Shown: piece by piece, positions 47,580 through 58,900 of the stretch
Layout of the letters: every line of letters starts with the position of its first letter
Numbering within the stretch: the stretch's first letter is position 1
Source: Stereum hirsutum FP-91666 SS1
Lineage: Eukaryota > Basidiomycota > Agaricomycetes > Russulales > Stereaceae
Length of the DNA: 64,000 nt
Assembly (NCBI RefSeq): GCF_000264905.1
Contig: NW_006763152.1
Coordinates: forward strand, 124,001-188,000
Direction of reading: 5' to 3'
The notes under the pieces: model-generated
Databases searched by the model: none
What the model was told of the DNA's origin: nothing
The model's input: only the letters and a program-made list of their open reading frames with translations
Translations under genes and position numbers: made by a program

Positions 47580-49431
47580 TCACCTAGTAAAATCAACAAT
47601 CACAGCTTCCGACTCCTGCACGACCACATTCGCCACACCACCACTGACCGCCACGCTCTCCCCCGTCTGCTCTCCGCTAACCTCACACCCACTTCCAAAC
47701 GTCATCCCTCCACCAATCGTCACAGCTCCCACCTCAGCACCTCCCTGTCCAATAGTAACGCCAGCGTCTTTCGCAGTCAACCTCACCGCCGTCGCCTTAC
47801 TCAGACTACTCGATAGGCCACTGAGTTGGACGGTCTGGTTTGAGCGGGTACCGGTCCCGTCGAAGTAGTTCGAGTTGTAGATGAGTGTGCGGAGGAGGGT
47901 GTTGGAGGAGGAGTAGACCGCGTAGACTGCGACGGCGCTAGAGTCGGTGGAGAGTTCGGAGATGGATGCGCCGTCAGTACCGAGGAATTGGGAGACAAAG
48001 TAGGCGCCATAGTAGGGTGCGTTTATTACTGTCGTGTTCCAGAAGCAGTATGCCTACGCACATCCATGAGTGAGCGAGTTATACTCGTGATGACTGGAGA
48101 TCGGGGAGCTTACACAGTTTCCGATGGTGCCTTGGTGGAAGTAGAGCCTGTCGACGCCATTCAGAGCCGCTTGGAGAACGTAATCGACGATCCAAAGTCC
48201 CGCGCCGAAGGTTGGACTGATACCACCTCCTCCACACGTAGCTGGGAGGAGAAGTAGACGGTAAGCAAATAGTAGACGGTGAATGAGCAGAACAACGCAC
48301 CAGAGTTTGTCTCGCCGAGGAAGAACTGCTTGCCCTGACCGTGGGCAGCTACCGCGTCGGGTTTGAAGCGACTCGTATACGACGCGATCCCTCTATATCG
48401 AAACGCACCCCCCGTTAAGAAGCACACAGTACTACAGGGTCTCTAATGGGACTCACGAATGACTCATCAACGAATTCAAATCTGTGCTGGCACCTCCGCA
48501 GGCGCTTTGAGGGTACGAATGAATCGAGAACGTCTTGACAAAATCGATAGCTGAGCCTAGGATCGGTATAAGCCCTTGCGCGCTCCAAGTCGGGAATGAG
48601 ATGTATACTGCGGCTTGGAAGATGTTTCCGACCTGTTTAGGCAAGGATACAGGTAAAGCCGGCGTGTGTGGGTGGGTAGACATGGCAAACGCACTGAAGG
48701 AGCTAATCCTGTTTCCCATTCCTTTTGAGATTGACCATCTGTGGTTGGAGTCCAACCTCCAGACGAGGGTATGATAGGTGACCCACTTCCATATACTATT
48801 CACGCCGTGAGACCAACCGAAACGTTCAGCGGCGCTCATGCAAGGACAGAGGAACAAAACCCTAAGAAACACTCACAATCTGGCTCGTTCCCCAACTCAA
48901 TCGCATACAAATTGGACATCGTGTCCTGTGCTTCCGCCGCCGCGGCGCCTACATTGCTGATATCGTTCAATTGTCGGTTGAACCCGATGGTGACATCTCC
49001 GGATAAGTCAGCTGCAAGGTCGAAGAAGGAAGGACCATATGTTAAAGAGGTGGGGGCGTCTGCAGGCGAGGCGACGCTATAGTTTACTGCTCTGGACAAG
49101 CTGGGGTCGTATGTCGCTCGGTCTCTGAGTTTGATGCCAGTTAAGATATTAGCATCATAAGGAGCCGGAGAGGTGGATGTACGCACTGAGTAGTACCGCC
49201 AATGCGAACCGCAGGGTGTGCGCCACGAAGGGAGGCGATGTTGGCGAGACAGGTGGATGTGGCTGAGAGGTCGGTATATCCAGGGAAGGCGAAGAATTCA
49301 ATCGATACGCTTAGTAAGGAGGGATCGACGGTCGATGCATTGGAAGGAGCTGTCTGGGGGACGGTGATCGCGTGTATGCTTTGAGCTGCAACGACCAGGA
49401 GAACGAGTAGCTCGAGCACCTGGAAGGCCAT
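47580..49431 (-). CDS. secreted glycoside hydrolase family 79 (beta-glucuronidase-like)
   Basis: Seven exons: 49431-49187, 49124-48877, 48795-48695, 48632-48457, 48392-48301, 48241-48114 and 48053-47580; 487 residues in frame. A signal peptide (LELLVLLVVAAQSIHA) is followed by a GH79-type TIM barrel: SVSIEFFAF, HPAVRIGGTTQDRATYDPS, then the acid/base Glu in YAIELGNEPDLYG. IHSYPQSACGG follows, then the nucleophile Glu in FFLGETNS, then CGGGGISPTFGAGLWIVDY and LYFHQGTIGNCAYCFW. The C-terminal beta domain ends with a Val/Gly-rich run (GH79C-like). Both catalytic Glu are present. Family members remove glucuronic acid or related sugars from arabinogalactan, heparan or glycoproteins; the exact substrate is open. 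Secreted, probably for plant or self-wall polysaccharides. Confidence 0.9.
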
Positions 49432-50369
49432 GTCAATATGATGCTGTCGATGCAAGGATAGAGGGAAGCTCGAGAAGGAAGGGGCATCCTTGTGAGATAT
49501 AAGAGGTTTTGAAAGGCGATGACAAGGCACTCATCCGAGAAATTGACGTTTATTCTCAGAGATGCGGCGGTCCGACAAGGCAGACCAGGCGTAGAGAGCA
49601 AGGGGCGGAGACTGACGTAGCTGGGATAATCCTTTCAGGGCACCTAACGCGTGATCATACACAGTGTTGAAGAGTCCGCATAGCGATAGGACTCCGAAGA
49701 TAGAACGACCTGGTCAAGAGATGCAGTGAGACTGGTCTTGTGCCAGTAAGGTACAAATATCCATGTCGTATTTGGAAGTTTTCTCGAAAAGTGATCATCC
49801 GAAGCATAGGCAGAGTAAGAACGAGTATGTAGTTGACCTTGAGGTGTGGGAGGTCTTGTGCCACGAAGATGGTTGGCTCGTGGGCTTCTCCGGAATTGTT
49901 CCCCGCTGAAGGTAAGTGCATCCGGACCGAGACTCCTCCATCAAGCAGAAGTCCACCCGACACAAGCACGTGACGTACACTCTCAGAAGGAAGGATGCGG
50001 TGTTGTCTTCCAGAGAAGCATAGTCAGACTTCGAGCATAAAAAGAGAGCTTGAAGAATACGTTCAGCATAGATGAAAGCAAACGACCAGTATATATACCA
50101 TCGGTACCCTTACACTGTGGCTTCCGAACAGTTCGGCAAAAGAAACGAAGTTGTACCGCCTGATGACATGGGAGAGGAAAGCGCTGGCCCTAAATGCTCG
50201 TAGTTCACCTAGAATGAGAGGGTTTGAGATGTGAAAGGTGTAGCGAAAGGCTGAGAAAGTTTCGTCGAGGTTCGACCCATTCGAGGTGTTAACGCATAGT
50301 AAAACTGCGACCCCTTCACCGCGAGCAAACAGAAGCACATGCGGCAGACTTACGAAGACCCATAGAAGC
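49432..50369. other. intergenic, GH79 gene to family B gene
   Basis: 938 bases. Minus-strand frames at 50395-50063 and 49969-49655 have moderately coding-like text but no motif, start or splice continuation. The GH79 promoter should lie at the left end. No gene called. Confidence 0.4.
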
Positions 50370-51605
50370 TCACAGATGTAAGTCATTGAAAACAATGCAG
50401 CGTTCCATTCCCTTCAAAACCAGTACCACCAACAGAGACAGACCCAACACAACATGTCCAACGAGCGCACAAGACCAGACCCCTAAGCACAACGCAGAAG
50501 TCCACGGATCGAGAGCACCAAGCGAGAGCTAGGACCTAAGTCGTCGGCACGAGAAACTGGGAAACTAGCTATACATGCACCTACAATCCAGTCCGTTATC
50601 CGTCCAGACATCCACGCAAAACACCACACCAGCCAATTCAAGAATTCAAGATCAGTTTTCGCTGGATCTCCAGAGACACGAGTGAGGATGGGACGCACAA
50701 TTTTATATAAGAACCTCCAAAAGAACATGATGCCTATAAGCCCGCTGAAAAACTGCGTCGGGAACACTAGACGTAGGAGATGACCAGAATCGGAACATCC
50801 TATGGACTGGGGCCGCTGGCGGAACTCGACGGTGGTGGAGATAAAGACGAACACGTAGAGGACCGAAAGGAAGAGTTGAACCCATGCGTTCGTGCAAAGG
50901 GACCTGGTAATATCAAAGACGCAATTTGTTAGCCAAAACATGATGATGATATAGACGTGAGGTGAGGTGAGGGGCGGTGGCGCCAGGAATGAGCGTCGAG
51001 AGGAATGAAATGGAAGGGGTGGGTATGAATCATGGTACGTACTTGGCTCGACGCATGATCAGCGGCATGACAGCCAGGAGCTGGAGGAGAGCAGGTAAGA
51101 GGATGATTGCTTCGAAGACGAAGAGTTTGAGGCATGCGTGGCCTTGGTCCAATCCTTCCAGATGACTTTCTCCCGTGGTGGGCGATTTGTAAATCAGAGG
51201 GATTGCGATACTGTATATTATAAGCTACGTGTATATTCAAGGACGTCAGCATGAATGTGACAGAGCAATGATAGCGCGTGCAGGTCCGCAGACGGGGAGG
51301 TTGGGGAAAGGGGAACATGGCGAAGGGCATGATTCAGAGGGACAGGCTTACGATTATGGTGGCCAAGACAGTATCAAGCAAATCGAACGGCTCGAACATC
51401 AACTCTACTGGCAGCGATCTGCAAGCGTATATGGATCAATAAAGGACACCTACCAAACCGAAACAAGAAGTGGGCGATCAAAGCTAGAAATGACTCACTC
51501 TCCCCGCGACCTAGTATTAACCTGGGCCAGTTCAATGTCTCGCATCCTCTGCGAGAGCGAAGAACTAAGACGAATCGATTGATCGCGGTGGTATGTCGAA
51601 GACAT
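50370..51605 (-). CDS. family B multi-pass membrane protein, copy 1, function unknown
   Basis: Not recognised. Five exons: 51605-51499, 51418-51352, 51224-51043, 50903-50581 and 50482-50370; 263 residues in frame. The short hydrophilic N-terminus contains RDIELAQVN and ends near LLDTVLATII. About five membrane helices follow: LATIILIIYSIAIPLIY, LKLFVFEAIILLPALLQLLAV, WVQLFLSVLYVFVFIST, FSGLIGIMFFWRFLY and a last helix VGHVVLGLSLLVVLVL. Between helices 1 and 2 is the polar stretch KSPTTGESHLEG. Intron 3 (139 bases) is longer than the others. The start, the first introns and the promoter are closely matched by the partial copy at 63560, in inverted orientation. Confidence 0.75.
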
Positions 51606-52215
51606 AGAGTGTACTTTGATAGGTTAGTAGATGTATGACGCGCTGGTCAAGAGAGAAGGGAAGGATCGCTGCTGCCTATCGTCCTTCTCCTCGATCTTAT
51701 ATAGGCCAGGAGGCACAGCCGCTGTGGCGGGGGATGTGCCAATCGATAACAGGCCTTTGTGTGAGACGAATAAGGAAAAAAAAAAGCGTGCTTATCTGGT
51801 CTGTGGCGTGTGTCTGGATGGCACAGCCGGAGTACAAGGAAGAGGACAAGGGGCGACCACACGCAATCGCGAAGCGATAAGAGATAGTGTTCGATAAAGA
51901 TAGAAGGGGTTATGCAGTCCAAAGACCATAATTTAGGATATTCGAGTACAAGCTCACAGTAACAAGTAGCCCTAGTGCCAGAGCCCCTTGGAAACGAAGC
52001 AAGTACTATGCTTCCCAGTCTGAATCACTGCCATCCCTGGTAACCTTCGTGTTGCTGGCTGTTTCTTTCTACCAGAAGCAATCAAGATGTGGGCGTAAAA
52101 GTCATAAAGAACAGAACAAGCCGTAACACTATTGCGCCACACAGTGCGTAGCGAGGGGCGTGGAAGACACAGACAAAGACCAAAAAGGCAACCGGGAAGA
52201 AGAAGAACAATAGGC
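51180..52215 (-). repeat. left arm of inverted segmental duplication
   Basis: Read on the minus strand, this stretch matches 62965-64000 on the plus strand through the promoter, TATA box, start codon and first three exons of family B. Shared blocks include TTGTCTGTGTCTTCCACGCC upstream, GGTCAAGAGAGAAGGGAAGG near the TATA box and TCGCCCACCACGGGAGAAAG in exon 3. The match is interrupted by small indels and substitutions. Confidence 0.8.
51696..51703 (-). promoter_or_regulatory. TATA box of family B copy 1
   Basis: TATATAAG about 95 bases upstream of the ATG at 51605, at the same relative position as in copy 2. Confidence 0.65.
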
Positions 52216-53810
52216 AGCCACGTGCACGTGGCCCGGACCCCAGGATGTAGTTTCCGGCTCTCGCCGAGCACCGACTGGCATGAACTTGATGCGCTCCTGC
52301 GCACACCCTAAGCAGTTACCTGGGTCTCGTTGGACAAGGTTATCGACAAAGCGACCCCGCACGAATCGAGATGCAGCACCTTCAAATTCGCAGAAAGATG
52401 CTCGGTTCCGTCTTTGCCAGTGGAAACCATACGACGATCTCCGATTCCTCTTTCCCGCCGTCAGACTTTCGCGCCACACATTACTGTATCTTCGTGTTCA
52501 GAGCTCAGATATTTCTATTTCTCTCGCTATAACTTCCCGCATTTCTACATGGAAGAATTCAAGGAGGACTTTTCGTCTCGACCCCTTCGTAAGGCTTCCA
52601 TATGGTTTGATCTTGCGGAATTGCACCCCCGAGATATCATTGTAGACGGAACGACCAGCCATTATTAATTGGGCAACGGCTTTATTATAACGATAGTAAG
52701 GATTTGGGGTAGGTGGTATGTACGGCCCGTATTGGTCGTCTCCAGAATGGGATCCAGTCTTAGATCAGTAGAAGAGGAGCTTGTGGCCACGGCGGGAGGA
52801 CACTAGGGCAATATTTATCCTCAACGGAGAGATGGTGGAGGCTGATTCATGCTCTTCGTAAGGTCAGCTAGAGTGCTGCAAGCAGGGGATATTATCTCTC
52901 TACAAGAAGCTCCGAAGCGAGGGATGTTCCACGCCGTTATGAGTGAGGTACTCGCGGGATGCGTGGAGTTCGAATATGACAAAGCTCAAGCCGCACTTTC
53001 TTTCCAAGTGGGCCGTGGCCCAGAGGATTTTCTCAAGGTTTCACTTGGCACTGGAACCTCATGCTTGTTCTTTCGTCACATTATAATTATATTGTGCTTC
53101 TATGTTAATATTCTTATATTTAGTGGCCATACAAACAAGAACTAGGGCGCTCACGGGAATGACGGAAATGGCGCGTTGATACCCACCTGATTTTCAATCA
53201 GTATCGTGAAGACCTCAAGGCTATACATCGTCACAGGTTAGCATCTTATAGCATCATCACCACGACTCCCCCATGAACCTAAGCCCTGAGCGCTAATCCC
53301 CCACCTCGCACCAAGACTAACGCTCAAGAATTCTGCATCACAAGGAACGACCCCAATCAACACGGGCATCATGATCACGGATGTACAACTCGACCGACCG
53401 GCGACATAAAGTTAGTCGCACCGCCCCTCGAGCTCCTAGAGCGATAGCCGACGACATGACTCTGTGCATGCGATTTCAGAACAAAAGAAATACCTTATGT
53501 GGATAGTATGTAGTAGAAGGCGTGTAGAAAACGCGTCACTGGCAGGATCATTGTTACCCTATGTATACATATTATCACGGCCAGTTTTATTCTATCTGGC
53601 CAAGGCTAACGCACCGTGCATTTTGGATACTAGTACCTGATCCTCCCCAACCGTGACGCCCGGCCCTATACACAAAAGGCTTAAGGTTCGGTATCGCTCT
53701 GAGGATAGGTGGCGTTGGGCTCTCGAGCTCTCGAGGATGGGTATCTACATACGGTCTCGGTTAACTGATCTCCGGATGTGGTTCCAATTGACCTAACCGT
53801 CGTTGTCGAG

Positions 53811-54126
53811 TATGGGGGCGTCTTTGTGGGTAGTCCGGATTTGTTGAAGTACACGGACATTCCGAGGAGGGATGAAAGGAGCCCGAATCGTTCCTTGGAT
53901 ATCATGATGTGGCACGACGGCTCGACATGTCATGCACTCGAGGGTGAGGGTCTACCTAGGGCTATTAACACGATCCAGTAAGTTGACCTGGAAGTGAGTG
54001 AGTGAGTGAGTGAATGAGTGATCGCCGAGGAGGTTTCGTGACCGCATGCGGGCGTCTTCGTGAATCGTCCGGGTTTGGTGAAGTCGTTGTCGTCAAGGCA
54101 AGGCAAAGAACGTTCCGAGGAGGGAT
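53811..54126. repeat. imperfect direct duplication around the GTGA microsatellite
   Basis: Segment 53811-53873 resembles 54045-54126. Both carry GGGCGTCTT(T/C)GTG, GTCCGG(A/G)TTTG(T/G)TGAAGT and end in GTTCCGAGGAGGGAT or ATTCCGAGGAGGGAT. The second segment has about 20 extra bases. They lie on either side of the microsatellite. Confidence 0.65.
53994..54021. repeat. GTGA microsatellite
   Basis: Seven units of GTGA with one interruption (GTGAATGA). Confidence 0.9.
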
Positions 54127-55950
54127 AAGTAGAAATAGAAACCACAACGTTATTTGAGCAAGGCCACCGCCTTCAATAATAATCATCTGAATCATAAACA
54201 CGACAGCCCACCTCCAGAGCGAAGATCCTCTATACTCGTATGATTATCAGACACAATTAGAAAGAACGAAAGAAAGCGAGATACTGTATCCTCGTGCTTC
54301 TCTTTAAATTTATGCCGTTGCAGTACGAGTCAGCACTCTCGAGCAACCGTCAAGTTTCATCACATCAACGATCCTATAACTAGTTCACGCACAGCTGTGA
54401 CTGTCGCATCAAGGCTCAAGAAGAGAGCTATGTATACTTGAGCACAGAGCTATACTTATGCGTGCGCACGAGCTATTAGTATATACTCACGCTTGCCTGT
54501 GCGAATTCATGCCAGATATAGAGCCGCTGCGACTGATATAGAACAAACTGACTGATGAGATGTAGATGTGGATGTGATATTTGATGTGGATGTGGAGCTG
54601 TGGGGATGGATGGGAAGAGCTCGTGGTGAGATGGGGATGCGTTGGGTGGGAAGTGGGAAGTGGAAGCGGATGAGCGCTTACTTAGATAGACTCATCAGGC
54701 GGAACGATTGAACATCTGTACCTCCACAGATATATCGATGGGATCGTGCGTTCTATTGTGTCTAAAGAGGAAAGAAAGGCATCCAGAGCGAAAGATGGGA
54801 AGATGAGAAGATGTGCGGGATGCATAGGTGATCTCGTTGGCAGCGGTCACAGGCGGAGTTGAGCCCAAAGCCCAAGGTTCTGCGTCGGGTCGGAGTCGGA
54901 TTCGGAAGAAGGAGGGAGCATAATGAAGAAGAGGAAGGGATTCTTGAATGAATCGGGAAGAAGGCGAGATGAGGTGAAAGAGCCTTTGCCGGATCGAAAT
55001 CTCATCATGCTCAGCTGGCTGCGAACGAATCACGAGATGCCAGTCCTCTGTACTGCGACGATGGAGATATCCTGCATGAAGCCGAAGAAAACCACTCAGA
55101 GCTAGAAGATGCACATGCATTCGAGTTTCCATCAGATTCAGACTGAGAGAGAGGAGAAAGGCGGACGCCGGAAGGACGACGAGAATAAATCCTGGCGCGA
55201 TACTACAAATCTTCTGCGCGCCTAAAGGAACCGTGAGGACGGCGCCAATCCCCGCATCTGCATCCGCATCCAATCTCCATCTCCATCTCCGCCCCTCTCC
55301 ACATCCGCGCCTATCCCTCCTCTCTTACCTCTCCTCTCCACCTCGCTCACCTCACCCTCCCTTCCCAATCCGCACCTCGCCTTTCCTTTCTCGCCCAAGC
55401 ATCGTATCGCCATCGCTACCGTCGACCATCTCTTCTAGCTCAGGAGGCGGGTTGAAACGGAGAGCTATCCCTCCATTCACCGTCAAGCCAACATCCCGCC
55501 CCGCGTGCCTGCGTCGACGATCCACTCTCAAATAAATTTAAACGTCTTCGCAACCTCTGGATCTCCTGGCTTCAAGCTTCAACGTCAAGCCTCTAAGGCC
55601 ACACCGGCACCGCTGCAACACCTCCCGGACTCGGATTATTCTCGGTCGTTGTATACTTTACCTTGACAGGCAGGATTAGTGGATCATCCTTAGCCCAACG
55701 CTCGCATCAATATCCGCTGCAATTGGAAGGTCGGTTGTGCGCTTTGCTCCCAGCTCGCTTCGTCTGCCGTCTGCCGTCTCTTTGCTCACCGCTCTGCTCT
55801 GCTCTGTAACGTCACGACCATCATCATCAGCTAAGCCAGTGGACGCCCTCGTTCGTTCTGCCTTACAGTCACACCGGCGGTTTTGACTTTGGCTTACAAT
55901 ACCACCACCATTCGATAGTTGAAGAGCAAGAGGCAAGAGGATAGAGTACG

Positions 55951-58900
55951 ATGCCGGGACCCTCAAAGTCGCAGAAAGCAGAGGCAAAGTATAATGTCAC
56001 CACAGATTGTGCGTTTCTTTTCTCTCCTATTTCTCCTTCAAATCTAGCTCACATTATCCTCTCCCCCTCTCCCCCCCTCTCCCTTCCTCCCCCTTCCGCC
56101 CACCCACCCTCCGCCACACCAACCCGCAGTCCCCCACCTCGGCCTCCACGCCGCAGCCGCAACAGGCAACATCGGCCTCGTCAAATACGCCCTCTCCCAC
56201 GGCCAGCCCATCAACTCCGTCATCGACGGCGTCCTCCCGCTCCATGCGGCGTGCTCAGGCGGCAACGAGCTCGTCGTGAAGTTGTTGATTGAGGCGGGGG
56301 CGGACGTTAATGCGCCTAGGTGAGTTTTCTTGTTTTAGTTTTTTTGGGGGCGTTTTTTCCGTTCGTTTGGTTTGTGGTGTAGGTTTCTTGGGCAGCTTTT
56401 ATTTTCTCTGTGGTTATCTGCGCTCTGTCTTGCGAGTTCGTCCATTGCGCGCACTCGTCGGATGTTTCGGCCACCCGCCCTCTTCCTCCCCGCGTACCTC
56501 CGTCCCGTCTCCATTCCCATCCTTCCATTCCTTGCATTTTGTTCCATCAGCATGCGTGCCACACATGCCACAACGCGATGAATCGGGCTTGCGTTTGGGC
56601 TTTGCGTAACCGTTAACGCCACCGGCGCTCCGGGGATTGGGTCTTTTTTTGTTGTTTGGGCTAGGCGATTATTATTGGTTGTGTTGTGGCACCATTATCA
56701 TGAGATTTGTTTTGGGGGGTTATTGGTGTGGTTTGTGAATGGCAGTACGAGTGGTGGTGGTACGACGCAACGCAATGATACGATAAGAGCCGCACGTCTT
56801 ACGGGGATTCGTTTATCTCTGAATCTGACGTCGTTGGCGTCGTCATATGCACGCACATACTTAGTCGACGTGGTTCATCGTCATTGTTGCATTTATCGAG
56901 CAGCAAACCGGGTGTGGAGAAGTGGACACTGGACGTCGAGCTGAGATAGGGGCTCCATCATCTGACGATGCATCGGGTTCGTCGCGACTCCCTTGGTTCC
57001 TTGCTTACTCCTGTGTAGGGGTGATAATTGGTAGTCCGTCCGGTTCCCCTGTTGGGCGCAGGAGATGGATGTAACTCTGCAACCTTGTTCTTGATTGGGA
57101 TATTGAACTTGGGACGGGGACGTTCGAACTCTGCATTAGGATAGGTCGTACTCCAAGTTTAGGCATAGGATGTCCTAATCGGATTCTTCTTCTCTGTCTC
57201 CCAATTGGGATATGGGAGGATCCCAGCTCACGTATGAATCCGTGCCTGTCGGTGGACGGCGCGATCTGTCTGTCCTGTCGTGTGGATTGTTCCGTTCGTT
57301 TCGTGGATGTAACGGTCGGGGGATTGCGCCAGGCCAGTTGTTGTCATTTTTTGATCGTCTTTGCGGTGGATAGCTTGAATTGTGGCCGAGTCGGGAAGTG
57401 TGGCGAGTGGTGGCACCATCCCTTGTTATTCCCTGCAAATTATATTTTCGTTATTCAATTTCTCTCTTCATATTCCTTTCTCTATCGCCCTGTCCCCACA
57501 GAACCTCTTCACTAACATCCCCTCCTTCCCCTCTCAAACAAACAGACTCCCCCGTCGCTACTCCCCCTCCACCCCCTCCTCCTCCTCCCACCACCACCAC
57601 CACCACCATTCTCACTCCCACTCCCACCCCCACCCCCACTCGCACTCCCACCCGATCGTCGGTTCCTCAGGGTCAACGCCGCTCCATTTCGCCGCCGCTA
57701 ATGGGCATACGAACGTTGTGTTGTTGTTGTTGCTTCATGGCGCGAGGGCGGATAGGGCGGATAAACATGGGGTTACGGCGGAGATGGTGGCGAGGCAGGG
57801 GGGGTGGGTTGGGTGGTGAGTTTTTTCTTTCTGCTTTTCTTCTTCCTCCTACTTTTCCTCCTCCTCCTCCTGCTCCTGCTCCTCCTCCTTCTGGGGCTTT
57901 CTTTATTCGGGATTGTTTGGATTGATCATTTGTGTTGCATGGCCTGTATAGCGCGGAAGCCATCCGAGAATGGATAATCAACAAAGATCGAGACCTCATC
58001 GAACGCGAAACATTAATAGGCGGCTCTATCCCCCCAGACGACGCAGAGGGCGACCAACCACAATCACAACCACAAACGACATCATGCTCTTCGAATCCAT
58101 TCATGCGTTCACACTCGAGAGATCGGAACGGGAGTTTTGGGGCGCATTCACATTCACATTCCAACTCACATTCGCATTCGAGGGATCGGAATGGGAGCTT
58201 TGGAACTGGCACGCCACAGAGGGATCGACATGGGAGTTTCGGCAGGGAGGGAAGCAGGGAGTGTTCGTGCGGTGGTGGTGGTGGTGGTGGTGCGGACCCC
58301 GAGTGTTCCTGTCAGGCGGGTGGATTGGCCTCGGTGAGGAAGAGGATACAGGTGAAGAGGTCGATCGATAATGCGATCTCGATGTTTAAGGCCAGTGCGT
58401 CGAATCTTGTTTTGAGTGGCGGTGGCAGTGGAGGAGGAGGAGGAGGAGGGCCGGAGTCGCCTGGGCAGGACGTTATTGCTGGATCGCCGGATTCGATGAC
58501 CATGACGAACGGTCTAGGAAGCGGCGGTGGGTTGGACGCGAATGGGTTCCCGACCGGACGTAGGCCTTCGTTGCCGCATTATCTCGATTCGAGTCCAAGT
58601 GGGCACGGTAGCATTGGGAACGGCAATGGACATGGACATTCACCGTCACCCGCACCCTCGGAAAAGAGGCGGACGAAGAAGTCGTCTCTGTCGAGCAGTC
58701 GGAGACCAAGCTCTGCGGGGACGGGATCGGAGCGGAGCGTGCAGATCACACCGGCGCAAGGAAACGCACAAGGGCAGGGACAGGGACAGGGAGGGACGCA
58801 GAGCACGAAGAGGCTGGGATCGAAGTATTCGTTGATGAATCTGTTTAGGAAGTATAGCACCGAGGGGCTCTCAGCTGCGAGAGAGAGGGACAGTGAGGGG

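Larger units (their letters stand above)
51606..55950. other. gene-poor region, family B copy 1 to ankyrin gene
   Basis: 4.3 kb. The first ~600 bases are the family B promoter arm. Two short plus-strand frames (52545-52668 and 52849-53145) read like protein fragments, for example DFSSRPLRKASIWFDLAELH and GRGPEDFLKVSL, but could not be joined into a gene. A GTGA microsatellite and an imperfect duplication lie at 53.8-54.1 kb. From 55240 to 55440 the plus strand is very C/T-rich, likely promoter sequence for the ankyrin gene. No confident gene. Confidence 0.45.

Noticed and set aside
54695..55273. 192-codon minus-strand frame
   Set aside because: Opens from a TTG in simple-sequence DNA, with no motif and no supporting splice sites.
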